Below are positions 54,866-62,790 of a stretch of 64,000 bases of DNA, in pieces (position 1 is the first letter of the stretch; the number at the start of each line of letters is the position of its first letter). The translations under genes and the position numbers were made by a program. Origin of the DNA: Bacteroidota bacterium (lineage in GTDB: Bacteria; Bacteroidota; Rhodothermia; Balneolales; HLUCCA01); NCBI GenBank assembly GCA_020832235.1, contig JAFIEZ010000006.1, forward strand, positions 124,001-188,000. Direction: 5' to 3'. The notes under the pieces were generated by a model, which saw nothing but the letters and a program-made list of their open reading frames with translations, was not told the origin of the DNA and searched no databases.

Positions 54866-55441
54866 ATGGGAGACTTGACACACGAAGAATTTAAGAAACA
54901 GCAGGATTTTAGAGCAGAGATGATTCCTCATCTGGATGCGTTGTATAATTTTGCCCTGCGACTCACCACAGATCCTACCGATGCTGAAGATTTGGTTCAG
55001 GATACTGTAGTTAAGGCTTTTCGCTTTTTTAACAGTTATGAAAAAGGTACCAATGCCAAGGCATGGCTTTTTCGTATTCTGAAAAACTCCTACATAAATA
55101 ACTATCGAAAGAAGTCAAAACAGCCACACCAGGTTGATTACGACGAGGTTTCTACCTATTACGAAACCGTAAGGAGCGAGCAGTCCGATACGACCGACAT
55201 GGAAGATATCATGTATCGGGAAATGTTAGACGATCAGGTAACCAAGGCTCTGGAAAAGCTCCCCGAAGACTTCAGAACAGTTGTACTGCTTTGCGATGTG
55301 GAAGGCTTTACCTATGAGGAAATCGCCAACATGCTGGATGTTCCGATCGGAACTATCCGGTCGCGATTACACCGGGGGCGCAACTTGTTGCGTACAGCTC
55401 TGATAGATTATGCTGATCAAAAAGGCTATAATCACGACTAG
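54866..55441 (+). CDS. ECF RNA polymerase sigma factor (RpoE-like)
   Basis: Start placed at the ATG at 54866 with an AGGAA ribosome binding site a few bases before it (191 residues). Region 2 is TDPTDAEDLVQDTVVKAFRFFNSYEKGTNAKAWLFRILKN and region 4 EALEKLPEDFRTVVLLCDVEGFTYEEIANMLDVPIGTIRSRLHRGR (positions differ slightly). It belongs to the SigW/RpoE-like group common in this phylum, which runs without an adjacent membrane anti-sigma gene here. Given the neighbouring lptD, envelope control is a fair guess. Confidence 0.92.
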   Translation: MGDLTHEEFKKQQDFRAEMIPHLDALYNFALRLTTDPTDAEDLVQDTVVKAFRFFNSYEKGTNAKAWLFRILKNSYINNYRKKSKQPHQVDYDEVSTYYETVRSEQSDTTDMEDIMYREMLDDQVTKALEKLPEDFRTVVLLCDVEGFTYEEIANMLDVPIGTIRSRLHRGRNLLRTALIDYADQKGYNHD

Positions 55442-55478
55442 GTATTGGCTCTTGTTTTTGGGTGAGCCGTTTGCATAA

Positions 55479-56216
55479 CTAGCTCCAAAGCGTTACCACC
55501 ATAATATCGTAGATGGAATGCGTCCAGGCTGCAATGCCAAATCCACGGTAGATAAGTACGCCGTTTAGAGCGAGCCCGAATAGAAATCGAAATGTGAACG
55601 ATGCCAGGGTAAAGGTGTCGGCCATATTTCCCATGTAGTGAACAGAGCTGAAAATAAGCGCGGCAATAATCATGGCACTTGCATTAATCAGGCCGGGTTT
55701 CATCTTTGTCCAGCGTAAAATATAAAGCAAGGCTCCAACAAGCAGAACGCGGAAAACCAGCTCTTCATAAAGCCCCGCTCCAATAGATAGCGCAATTTTT
55801 TGGATAAAACTAAGCCCTTGGAGGTTTCCATCGGTTGCTCCGTTAAATAAAAAGCCCACAAATCCGGAAATGAGCATGGCCAGAATAACCGCATAAATGG
55901 TTGATTCCAGTATCATATAGCCGAAAAAGCGAGGCCGATAGCTAACGGACTTATGCCTTTCTATTACAAATACTACAATACCCAGAACCGCAGCTACGAC
56001 AAAAGTAAGCAGAAAAGAATCGAGACCCAGATAGGTGAATATATTTTTAAACCACATATCGGCCGTGAGCCGTACCATATACTCCCCTTCAGGAGCAGAG
56101 AGCAGAATGAGTACTTCGTAGAGAATAAGCAGCGGCAGCGCAATAAGATAGCTGTACTTCAACGAGCGTGTCTGACTGAAGTAGGGACTTGTTGCGCGTT
56201 TGAGTTGGCTTATCAT
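55479..56216 (-). CDS. CPBP-family intramembrane protease
   Basis: The 245-residue protein has about seven membrane spans and the CPBP motifs GLYEELVFRVLLVG (EExxxR), FSSVHYMGN (FxxxH) and AWTHSIYDI (HxxxD). Members of the family (Rce1-like) act as glutamate proteases or handle self-immunity and prenylated proteins in other lineages; the substrate here is unknown. It is the last gene in the minus-strand run that begins with porQ. Confidence 0.88.
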   Translation of the reverse strand: MISQLKRATSPYFSQTRSLKYSYLIALPLLILYEVLILLSAPEGEYMVRLTADMWFKNIFTYLGLDSFLLTFVVAAVLGIVVFVIERHKSVSYRPRFFGYMILESTIYAVILAMLISGFVGFLFNGATDGNLQGLSFIQKIALSIGAGLYEELVFRVLLVGALLYILRWTKMKPGLINASAMIIAALIFSSVHYMGNMADTFTLASFTFRFLFGLALNGVLIYRGFGIAAWTHSIYDIMVVTLWS

Positions 56217-56231
56217 ACTGTTGGTGGCAGA

Positions 56232-57500
56232 TTATCGTTCGCTGGCCACCACAACTGCGTTATTCATGCGGTTTTGTTCAAAGCCAAGGGCTTCAAATGC
56301 AGCGTGCGACAGCTTAAGACCGCTGTCTACCATACGATCATTAATTAAAACAAATATACCTTTGTCTGCCTCATGATGTTGCACAAAAACGACACTTCCT
56401 AATGGAAGTCGGTTGTGAGCCGCTGTGTAGGCTGTGGGATTGTACAGATCGCCGCTTGTGGTTGACCTACCTCTATCTGTATCGGCGTATCGAATAATGC
56501 GCATTTCCTCAGCACTCTCCGTTGATTCTGGCTGGATTTCGGTATGAACACGATAGGGGTTTCGGTATGTAATATCAGGCGGTAATAGTACGGTGATCTG
56601 CTGACCCTGACGCAGCTCTGTAACATCAATATCTGGATTTAAGGCCACCAGCTCCATTTCGGTCATAGAAAAGCGCGATAGTACACTGTTGAGGCGATCA
56701 CCACGACGTACTTCATAGATACTGAAGCGTCCTTGCGCTGTTGTACCTTCTGCGCTGTCTGCTATGGACGGTAACCCCTGTGGGCGTCGAACAAGCAGTA
56801 CCTGACCAATGGCCAGCCGGTCGCTCCGGAGCTGATTAAGTTCTCGAAGCTCAGAAGCGGTTATGCCATGGCGTTGAGCAATGCCCGATACCGTATCACC
56901 GGAGCGTACCACATAATAAGCCGATGACACCGGGGCAGAACGTATAGCTTCACCCTCGGGCTCGTCTTTACTCAAGACCATATCATCCCGTGGAATAGCT
57001 TCAATAGTGTCTGTGATAACGGGGCGGGTAATAGGCTGTTCTACCACGTTCTGTGCTGACTCACGAATTTCAAGAACCTGCCCGACCTCGATGAGGTTAG
57101 AACGCAGGTTATTCCATTGTCGCACTTCGTCAACGCTTACGCCATACCTACGGGAGATACTGAAAAGCGTTTCACCCGCCCGCACACGATGTTCTACTCT
57201 GCCTCCCTCACGAGGAGCCGACTGAACACCTTCGCCAGCAGATGGTGGTCTTTGTGTAACAGTTCCGGGCGGCGGTGATACAAATAAACGTTGACCAACA
57301 TTAATCTGATTACCAGAGAGATTATTCCATCCACGGAGATTTTCGATAGAAACATCATACATTCTGGAAATCCGGAATAGTGTTTCTCCTGCCTCCACAG
57401 TATGGGTTCTGCGCTGCTCGCTTTGTGCATGTGTAATTTGGGGTATTACCAAAAAAAGGCAAAAAACTGCAATCCCGAGAAGCTTTTGAACAGTATGCAT
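56232..57500 (-). CDS. Secreted protein with four LysM domains and an RlpA-like end
   Basis: The 422-residue protein has a signal peptide (LLGIAVFCLFLVIPQITHAQ) and four LysM repeats at about 32-75, 103-146, 195-238 and 260-305 (each with VxxGETLF/GDT and NNL/LNQL signatures), which bind peptidoglycan. The C-terminal 80 residues (STTSGDLYNPTAYTAAHNRLPLGSVVFV ... VLINDRMVDSGLKLSHAAFEALG) match the RlpA double-psi barrel. The TAAHxxLP histidine and the NDR aspartate are present, while the usual IDLS reads LKLS. It is probably a cell-wall hydrolase or scaffold. Confidence 0.85.
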   Translation of the reverse strand: MHTVQKLLGIAVFCLFLVIPQITHAQSEQRRTHTVEAGETLFRISRMYDVSIENLRGWNNLSGNQINVGQRLFVSPPPGTVTQRPPSAGEGVQSAPREGGRVEHRVRAGETLFSISRRYGVSVDEVRQWNNLRSNLIEVGQVLEIRESAQNVVEQPITRPVITDTIEAIPRDDMVLSKDEPEGEAIRSAPVSSAYYVVRSGDTVSGIAQRHGITASELRELNQLRSDRLAIGQVLLVRRPQGLPSIADSAEGTTAQGRFSIYEVRRGDRLNSVLSRFSMTEMELVALNPDIDVTELRQGQQITVLLPPDITYRNPYRVHTEIQPESTESAEEMRIIRYADTDRGRSTTSGDLYNPTAYTAAHNRLPLGSVVFVQHHEADKGIFVLINDRMVDSGLKLSHAAFEALGFEQNRMNNAVVVASER

Positions 57501-57517
57501 AAATTAATTACTTCGTA

Positions 57518-57835
57518 TTAGTCATTCCAGTCGAGCTCAACAAGCGCCTGCCGTAACTCTGAAGCGGCGTGGTTGTCGTTCTGCTCAACAGCACATTCAA
57601 TACCTTTTTCGTAAACGAAGCGGGCTTTTTCCGCAGAACCCATTTCCGTGAGCAGCTTACCTAAATGGTAATAAGCTCCTACATAGCCGGGGTCTCGCTT
57701 CAATAAATCTCGAAAAGTGGCAAACGCCTCATCCAGCATTCCTGCTTTCCAATATTCCATCGCCAAAGCAAAGCGGGTGAACCCGTCGTTTGCATCCATT
57801 TCGAGGAAGGCTTTTAGCTGGTTAATCTTACTCAC
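57518..57835 (-). CDS. Small TPR protein
   Basis: I take the GTG at 57835 as the start (105 residues), 28 bases after the aroC stop; a longer frame from 57937 would begin inside aroC. SKINQLKAFLEMDANDGFTRFALAMEYWKAGMLDEAFATF, DPGYVGAYYHLGKLL and AEKARFVYEKGIECA are tetratricopeptide units. Such short TPR proteins mediate protein contacts; the partner is unknown. It sits between aroC and the LysM gene in one run. Confidence 0.82.
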   Translation of the reverse strand: MSKINQLKAFLEMDANDGFTRFALAMEYWKAGMLDEAFATFRDLLKRDPGYVGAYYHLGKLLTEMGSAEKARFVYEKGIECAVEQNDNHAASELRQALVELDWND

Positions 57836-57863
57836 GTTTATCTCGCTATCTGTAATGAACGTA

Positions 57864-59048
57864 TCAGGATGTAGCTTTATGATATCGCTCCAGAATTTCT
57901 TCCAGAGAGTCACCGCCAAACTTTTCAAGGAATGCATTGGCTATTACCGGAGCAATTGCATTTTCAATAACCACTACAGCCCTTGGCAAAGCGCAAACGT
58001 CGGAACGCTCGTAACGGGTATCCATTTCTTCTAGCGTATCGATGTCAACGGTTTTTAGCGGTTTGAGCATCGTAGGAATGGGTTTCATCACCCCTCTGAT
58101 AATAATGGGCATCCCGGTAGACATACCGCCTTCCAGTCCGCCGGCCTTGTTCGTTCTTCTTCGAAACGTAGTACCATCGTGCGTTATTTCGTCGTGTACT
58201 TCGGAACCAGGCAATCCGCCTGACTCAAATCCGAGGCCAAACTCAACTCCTTTCATGGCCTGCGTACCCATAATCACCTGCGCTAACTGACCATCCAGCT
58301 TACGATCCCAGTGCACGTAGCTACCAAGTCCTGCAGGAACACCCGTTACTACAATTTCATATACTCCGCCAAGTGATGAACCAGCCTTCCGGTATTTCTT
58401 GATTTCATCCACCATTCCATTGGTCAGGTCGGCATCCAGGCAGCGCACTTCCGATTCGTCGGCGGATGTAAACAGGTGTTCGGCTCCCTTTGCTGCATAA
58501 GAATCGGCCACTTCACGAATATGCTCCCAGCTATTGTAACCAACGGAGCCAATTCGTAGCACGTGGCCTCCGATTTCAATGCCGACTTCTTTAAGGAGTT
58601 GCCGGGCAACAGCGCCACAAGCAACTCGCATTCCGGTTTCACGGGCGCTTGAGCGCTCAATTACCGGACGAATATCACCAAAACGGTACTTCTGTTCACC
58701 GACCAAATCAGCATGACCCGGACGGGGTACGGTAATGCGTTCTACGTCTTTTCCGTCGCCTTCAACAGCCATTACAACGGGCCAGTTTGCCGCATCTTTT
58801 TCATAAGCACGGTTAACAAGCGACATCGCAATGGGTCCGCCGGATGTTTTTCCGAATCGGATTCCCGAATGTATTCTGGGCACATCTTTTTCAAAGGCCA
58901 TTCTGCCGCCCCTGCCGTAACCCTGTTGGCGTCGTGCCAGATGAAGAGAAATATCATCAGCCGATACAGGTACCCCTGCTGGCATACCCTCAATAATACC
59001 GGTGAGTTCTGGTCCGTGCGACTCTCCGGAAGTGAGATAACGTATCAT
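57864..59048 (-). CDS. aroC: Chorismate synthase
   Basis: The 394-residue enzyme has GESHGPELTGIIEGMPAG, RRQQGYGRGGRM, RPGHADLVGEQKYRFGDIR, SSARET and the C-terminal RSDVCALPRAVVVIENA. It makes chorismate with reduced FMN. It starts 3 bases after porQ stops and is 30 residues longer than the E. coli enzyme, as in long-type members. Confidence 0.96.
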   Translation of the reverse strand: MIRYLTSGESHGPELTGIIEGMPAGVPVSADDISLHLARRQQGYGRGGRMAFEKDVPRIHSGIRFGKTSGGPIAMSLVNRAYEKDAANWPVVMAVEGDGKDVERITVPRPGHADLVGEQKYRFGDIRPVIERSSARETGMRVACGAVARQLLKEVGIEIGGHVLRIGSVGYNSWEHIREVADSYAAKGAEHLFTSADESEVRCLDADLTNGMVDEIKKYRKAGSSLGGVYEIVVTGVPAGLGSYVHWDRKLDGQLAQVIMGTQAMKGVEFGLGFESGGLPGSEVHDEITHDGTTFRRRTNKAGGLEGGMSTGMPIIIRGVMKPIPTMLKPLKTVDIDTLEEMDTRYERSDVCALPRAVVVIENAIAPVIANAFLEKFGGDSLEEILERYHKATS

Positions 59049-59051
59049 AAT

Positions 59052-60029
59052 TTATAGTCGTGTTTGAATCCCTAATTTAAATAAATGGCCCATTTCGCTA
59101 TACGAGTTACGGCTGAACTCAACTCCAATGCCCTTAATATTAATACCTACTCCGAATCCAAAACCTGCCATGTCAATGGTTCGTTCGGTTCGAAGCTCAT
59201 CGTGTAAGAATTGATTGTAGCCCAGACGAACGTGAAAGTTTTGCGAAAATAAAAACTCCCCGCCGAGGGCAATGTGGCGAAATAAGTTAGTAGTAAAGTC
59301 GGGACTATTATCATCAGATGGTACCCTCATTTCCCAGCGATTTAATGAATGAGCGGTAATACTGAGACGCAAGGGCAGGTGTTCCAATTTGTGGGTTGCA
59401 CCGGCACGTAAATCAAATGGGAGCGCTTCACGAATACCATCGAACGTAGAAAGCTGTGTGCCAAGATTTACAAAAGATAGTCCGAAGCTGGTTTCTGCGT
59501 TATGTAGTGTAACCAGGATGCCGCCCGAAAAGGCAATACCACCAGAGCTGAACGAGTCGTATGAACTTTGGATGAAATCAATTCCGACTCCATACTGCAA
59601 TATTTCCGCGTAGGTACGCGAAAGCGATAGCTTGAGTGCAAAATCATACGCATTGAATGTTCCTTGTTGCATACCGGAGGCATCTATGCGATCAAATTCA
59701 CCGTAGTTAAGGTACCGGATGCCACCTCCGAGGGTACCGACGTTAGGCAGGTGCCAGGCACCAGTAAGCAGACCGAAATCCGATTCCGTAAGATATCTCG
59801 ACCAGGTGGCCGATATCATACCCGAATGTGTTCGATTCAAAAAAGCTGGGTTGTTATGGATTTGAGACGGATTTGCATGGGTCAGAGATACCGGTAATCC
59901 GCCCAGTGCAGCAGATTGGGGGGAAACAGGAACGTTTAGAAAGCGAAAAACAGAAGTACCGCCGTACTGTGATAAAGCCACCTGACTAAGGGCAAAGACA
60001 CCAAAAAACAGCAGAAAGGCTTTTTTCAC
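59052..60029 (-). CDS. porQ: Type IX secretion system protein PorQ
   Basis: The 325-residue protein has a signal peptide (FLLFFGVFALSQVALSQ) and an outer-membrane beta-barrel pattern. The start of the mature part (FRFLNVPVSPQSAALGGLPVSLTHANPSQIHNNPAFLN) is a PorQ/PorV-like signature. In the type IX system PorQ is an attachment-complex part that works with PorU/PorV/PorZ; the others are not in the window. It heads the minus-strand run porQ-aroC-TPR-LysM-CPBP. A TATATTTT element lies about 45 bases upstream. Confidence 0.88.
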   Translation of the reverse strand: MKKAFLLFFGVFALSQVALSQYGGTSVFRFLNVPVSPQSAALGGLPVSLTHANPSQIHNNPAFLNRTHSGMISATWSRYLTESDFGLLTGAWHLPNVGTLGGGIRYLNYGEFDRIDASGMQQGTFNAYDFALKLSLSRTYAEILQYGVGIDFIQSSYDSFSSGGIAFSGGILVTLHNAETSFGLSFVNLGTQLSTFDGIREALPFDLRAGATHKLEHLPLRLSITAHSLNRWEMRVPSDDNSPDFTTNLFRHIALGGEFLFSQNFHVRLGYNQFLHDELRTERTIDMAGFGFGVGINIKGIGVEFSRNSYSEMGHLFKLGIQTRL

Positions 60030-60160
60030 AAGTTCCAGGTTAGGATTGTCGTTATATTCAGTTTAAATTACAGTCTTAAAATATAGTAGAAAAAACCGTC
60101 CGAAAAATCACGAATCTCCCCCTCAAGGACATCCTCAAACGCTGAATTCATCACCATTAC

Positions 60161-60898
60161 ATGCAGCTCTTTCTGGAAATCGGCAAATACAGCCGCCTGC
60201 TTTACGAGGCCATTCGATCTGCTACCGAGTTTAAAACCTATCGCAAGAATTTATTCAGTGAAATGGTTAAAACAGGTACCGATTCGCTAGGTATTGTTTC
60301 TGTTGCGGGCTTTTTTACCGGAGCGGTACTCACTATACAAACTTCTTATCAGTTTACCTCGGCCCTTATTCCGAAATCCACTATTGGTGCTATTACTTCC
60401 CAATCTATGATTATTGAGCTGGCAGCCGTAATCAGCGGGCTTGTTTTGTCGGGGAGGGTTGGGGCTCGAATTGCTACAGAACTAGGTAATATGCGCGTAT
60501 CTGAACAGATCGATGCGCTCGAATCTATGGGATTTAATTCGGTAACCTTTCTGGTAATACCGCGTGTGGTGGCGGGTATTTTAACCTTTCCCATTATATA
60601 TATTGCCGCTGCCATCAGCGGGATTACAGGCGGGGTACTTGCCGGAATTATGACCGGTTCAGTTACGGTTCATGAGTTTATGGAAGGAGCCCGGATGTTC
60701 TTCTTCCCCTGGGATGTGGCTTTTGGTATTATAAAATCATTTGTGTTCGGCTTTGTTATCACCTCTATTTCGTGTTATCAGGGCTATTTTGCCAGCGGTG
60801 GGGCCGAAGGTGTTGGTCATGCCACCACGCGGGCTACGGTTTTGAGCTGTATTTATGTACTACTCTCCAGTTTCTTACTTGCAGCCATCCTGTTATGA
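60161..60898 (+). CDS. mlaE: Phospholipid ABC transporter permease MlaE
   Basis: The 245-residue membrane protein has five to six spans and MlaE signatures (FFTGAVLTIQTSYQF, ELAAVISGLVLSGRVGARIATELGNMRVSEQIDALESMG, FVFGFVITSISCYQGY). With MlaF and MlaD it moves phospholipids between membranes and keeps lipid asymmetry. Its stop overlaps the MlaF start by 4 bases. It is divergent from porQ. Confidence 0.94.
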   Translation: MQLFLEIGKYSRLLYEAIRSATEFKTYRKNLFSEMVKTGTDSLGIVSVAGFFTGAVLTIQTSYQFTSALIPKSTIGAITSQSMIIELAAVISGLVLSGRVGARIATELGNMRVSEQIDALESMGFNSVTFLVIPRVVAGILTFPIIYIAAAISGITGGVLAGIMTGSVTVHEFMEGARMFFFPWDVAFGIIKSFVFGFVITSISCYQGYFASGGAEGVGHATTRATVLSCIYVLLSSFLLAAILL

Positions 60899-61629
60899 TC
60901 GAGATCAAAAACTTAAAAAAGTCGTTCGGTGATAATCTTGTGTGGGAGAACGTTAATCTTACCATAGAAGACGGAACAACTCTTGCTATAGTAGGGAAGT
61001 CGGGATGCGGTAAATCTGTATTGCTCAAGCACCTGAATGCATTGCTTTATCCAGATGAGGGAGAGGTACTGATTAAAGGCAGAAATGTTTTTCAACTGAG
61101 TTATGTAGATCTGCGTATAGTACGGCAAAAATTTGGTGTTTTATTTCAGGGGGCGGCTCTATTCGATTCTATTTCCGCTTTTGAAAATATTGCTTTCCCG
61201 TTGAGATATTTTACCAGCAAAACAGAAAAAGAGATACGCAGCCGTGTGATGGACTGCCTTGAAATGGTGAATTTGTCGAACATTGGCAATAAAGGTACGT
61301 CTGAGTTGTCTGGCGGTATGCGTAAGCGGGTAGGTCTGGCCCGTGCTATCGTACTGGAGCCGGAGTATTTGCTCTATGATGAGCCCACTTCCGGACTAGA
61401 TCCTGAAACATCCGACGAAATTAATGATCTCATCATCCATATGACGAAAAATCTTTCCATTACTTCGGTCGTTATTTCGCATGACATGCATAGTGTTTTG
61501 CGCGTAGCCGAACATGTGGTTTTTCTGGATGAGCAGAAGTTAAGCTGGCAAGGCAGTATAGATGAGCTGCGTGTGGCGGACCACAAACGGCTTAAAGAGT
61601 TCACTAAAGCCAGTGAGTATCAAATTTAA
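60895..61629 (+). CDS. mlaF: Phospholipid ABC transporter ATP-binding protein MlaF
   Basis: Start at the ATG at 60895 inside the mlaE stop (ATGA). The 244-residue ATPase has Walker A GKSGCGKSVLLK, Q-loop GVLFQGAALFDS, signature ELSGGMRKRVGLARAI, Walker B YLLYDEPTSGLDP and the switch His in VVISHDMHSV. It powers MlaE/MlaD. MlaD follows 123 bases later. Confidence 0.95.
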   Translation: MIEIKNLKKSFGDNLVWENVNLTIEDGTTLAIVGKSGCGKSVLLKHLNALLYPDEGEVLIKGRNVFQLSYVDLRIVRQKFGVLFQGAALFDSISAFENIAFPLRYFTSKTEKEIRSRVMDCLEMVNLSNIGNKGTSELSGGMRKRVGLARAIVLEPEYLLYDEPTSGLDPETSDEINDLIIHMTKNLSITSVVISHDMHSVLRVAEHVVFLDEQKLSWQGSIDELRVADHKRLKEFTKASEYQI

Positions 61630-61752
61630 CATGAATCCGAGTAATCACTTTTTACGGAATGGTGAATGCCGGCTGATTTTGCGAATTTCCGTTACCTGCC
61701 TGTTTGGCACCGGCCATGAGCAGAACGCAATTAACCTGAAGGAGATATAATC

Positions 61753-62679
61753 TTGAGATTAGGAAACGAACTAAAAATCGGTATTACCATTGTAGTCGCG
61801 GTACTTGTAGGCTTCGCCGGGTTCCGTATTATGAAAGATGCGCCCATTTTCCGACTGGGAACGGTATACTATGTGGATTATGCCAAAGTTGACGGGCTTT
61901 CTGTTGGAACTTCGGTGCTCGTTAGTGGTATTAAGATTGGCTCGGTTCAAAGCCTGCGTTTAATGCCCAGCGACAGCGTACGTGTTGCGCTGAGTTTGAA
62001 TATTCCTCAGGGGCTTCCAGAAGGCTCTGTAGCGGTAATTCGTTCTGTTGACCTGCTGGGCAGCAAGGGAATCGAAATACGCAGAGGTTCCGGTTCCGCT
62101 ATACCGTATGGGGGATTTTTGCAGGGCGAGTTCGATGAAGGATTATTTAGTGAGCTTTCGGAGCGTGGAGAGGAGATAACAGACAATGTGACGGCATCAA
62201 CTGAACGGCTTAGCAGTATACTCTCAGAGGTTGAAGGCATGCTTCGCGATGGGATGCGCGCCGACCTGGAGTCGGGTGTGGGCAATCTTGAGCGAGCAAC
62301 TCGCCAGGCTGATGAACTTATTGCAGAAAGCAGGCGCGATATCGCTGCTTCGCTAGAAAACTTAAACGATCTGCTTGCGAATCTTGAGGCGCTTACTTCT
62401 GAGGAAAGGGGAGAAATTCAGCGTACTATTGCCAATCTGGAAGTTGCCTCCGAAGATTTGCGTGAAATGTCGGGATCGTTAAAAACAGTAAGTGCTGAAT
62501 TATCGGAGATTTTACAGAAAGTGAATCAGGGCGAAGGTACTATCGGGAAAATGATTAACGACCCGTCGTTATATAACAACCTTGATACGCTTACCGTTAA
62601 TTTGAACAACCTGATCAAAGACATCAACGAAAACCCTCGCCACTTTCTGCGGCACTTGCGGTTAATCGATGTGTTTTAG
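61753..62679 (+). CDS. mlaD: MCE-family lipid-binding protein MlaD
   Basis: The 308-residue protein starts with TTG at 61753, supported by a strong ribosome binding site AAGGAG (61739-61744) eight bases before it. One membrane span (ITIVVAVLVGFAGFRI, about 11-26), an MCE domain (about 35-115, YYVDYAKVDGLSVGTSVLVSGIKIGSV) and a long coiled coil (about 140-275) are visible. It is the periplasmic substrate-binding part of the Mla transporter. The long coil and the GEGTIGKMINDPSLYNNLD repeat are typical of large MlaD-like proteins. Confidence 0.93.
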   Translation: MRLGNELKIGITIVVAVLVGFAGFRIMKDAPIFRLGTVYYVDYAKVDGLSVGTSVLVSGIKIGSVQSLRLMPSDSVRVALSLNIPQGLPEGSVAVIRSVDLLGSKGIEIRRGSGSAIPYGGFLQGEFDEGLFSELSERGEEITDNVTASTERLSSILSEVEGMLRDGMRADLESGVGNLERATRQADELIAESRRDIAASLENLNDLLANLEALTSEERGEIQRTIANLEVASEDLREMSGSLKTVSAELSEILQKVNQGEGTIGKMINDPSLYNNLDTLTVNLNNLIKDINENPRHFLRHLRLIDVF

Positions 62680-62738
62680 CGTTGCTTTGAGTTTCAGGCG
62701 AAACACTTGTATATTTCGAGGCTAAGGCTTTATTATTT

Positions 62739-62765
62739 CGTTGCTAAATGGCAACGGTTTTTATT
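62739..62765 (+). terminator. Intrinsic terminator between mlaD and the PpiD-like gene
   Basis: CGTTGC (62739-62744) and GCAACG (62751-62756) with a six-base loop, then GTTTTTATT. A TATATTTC element (62710-62717) precedes it, so it may act on a message of the next gene as well. Confidence 0.7.
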
Positions 62766-62790
62766 CATTTAACTGGTATAGGATTTTTCA

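Noticed and set aside
61631-61750. 39-codon frame between mlaF and mlaD
   Set aside because: No ribosome site or protein character; the strong AAGGAG near its end serves mlaD.
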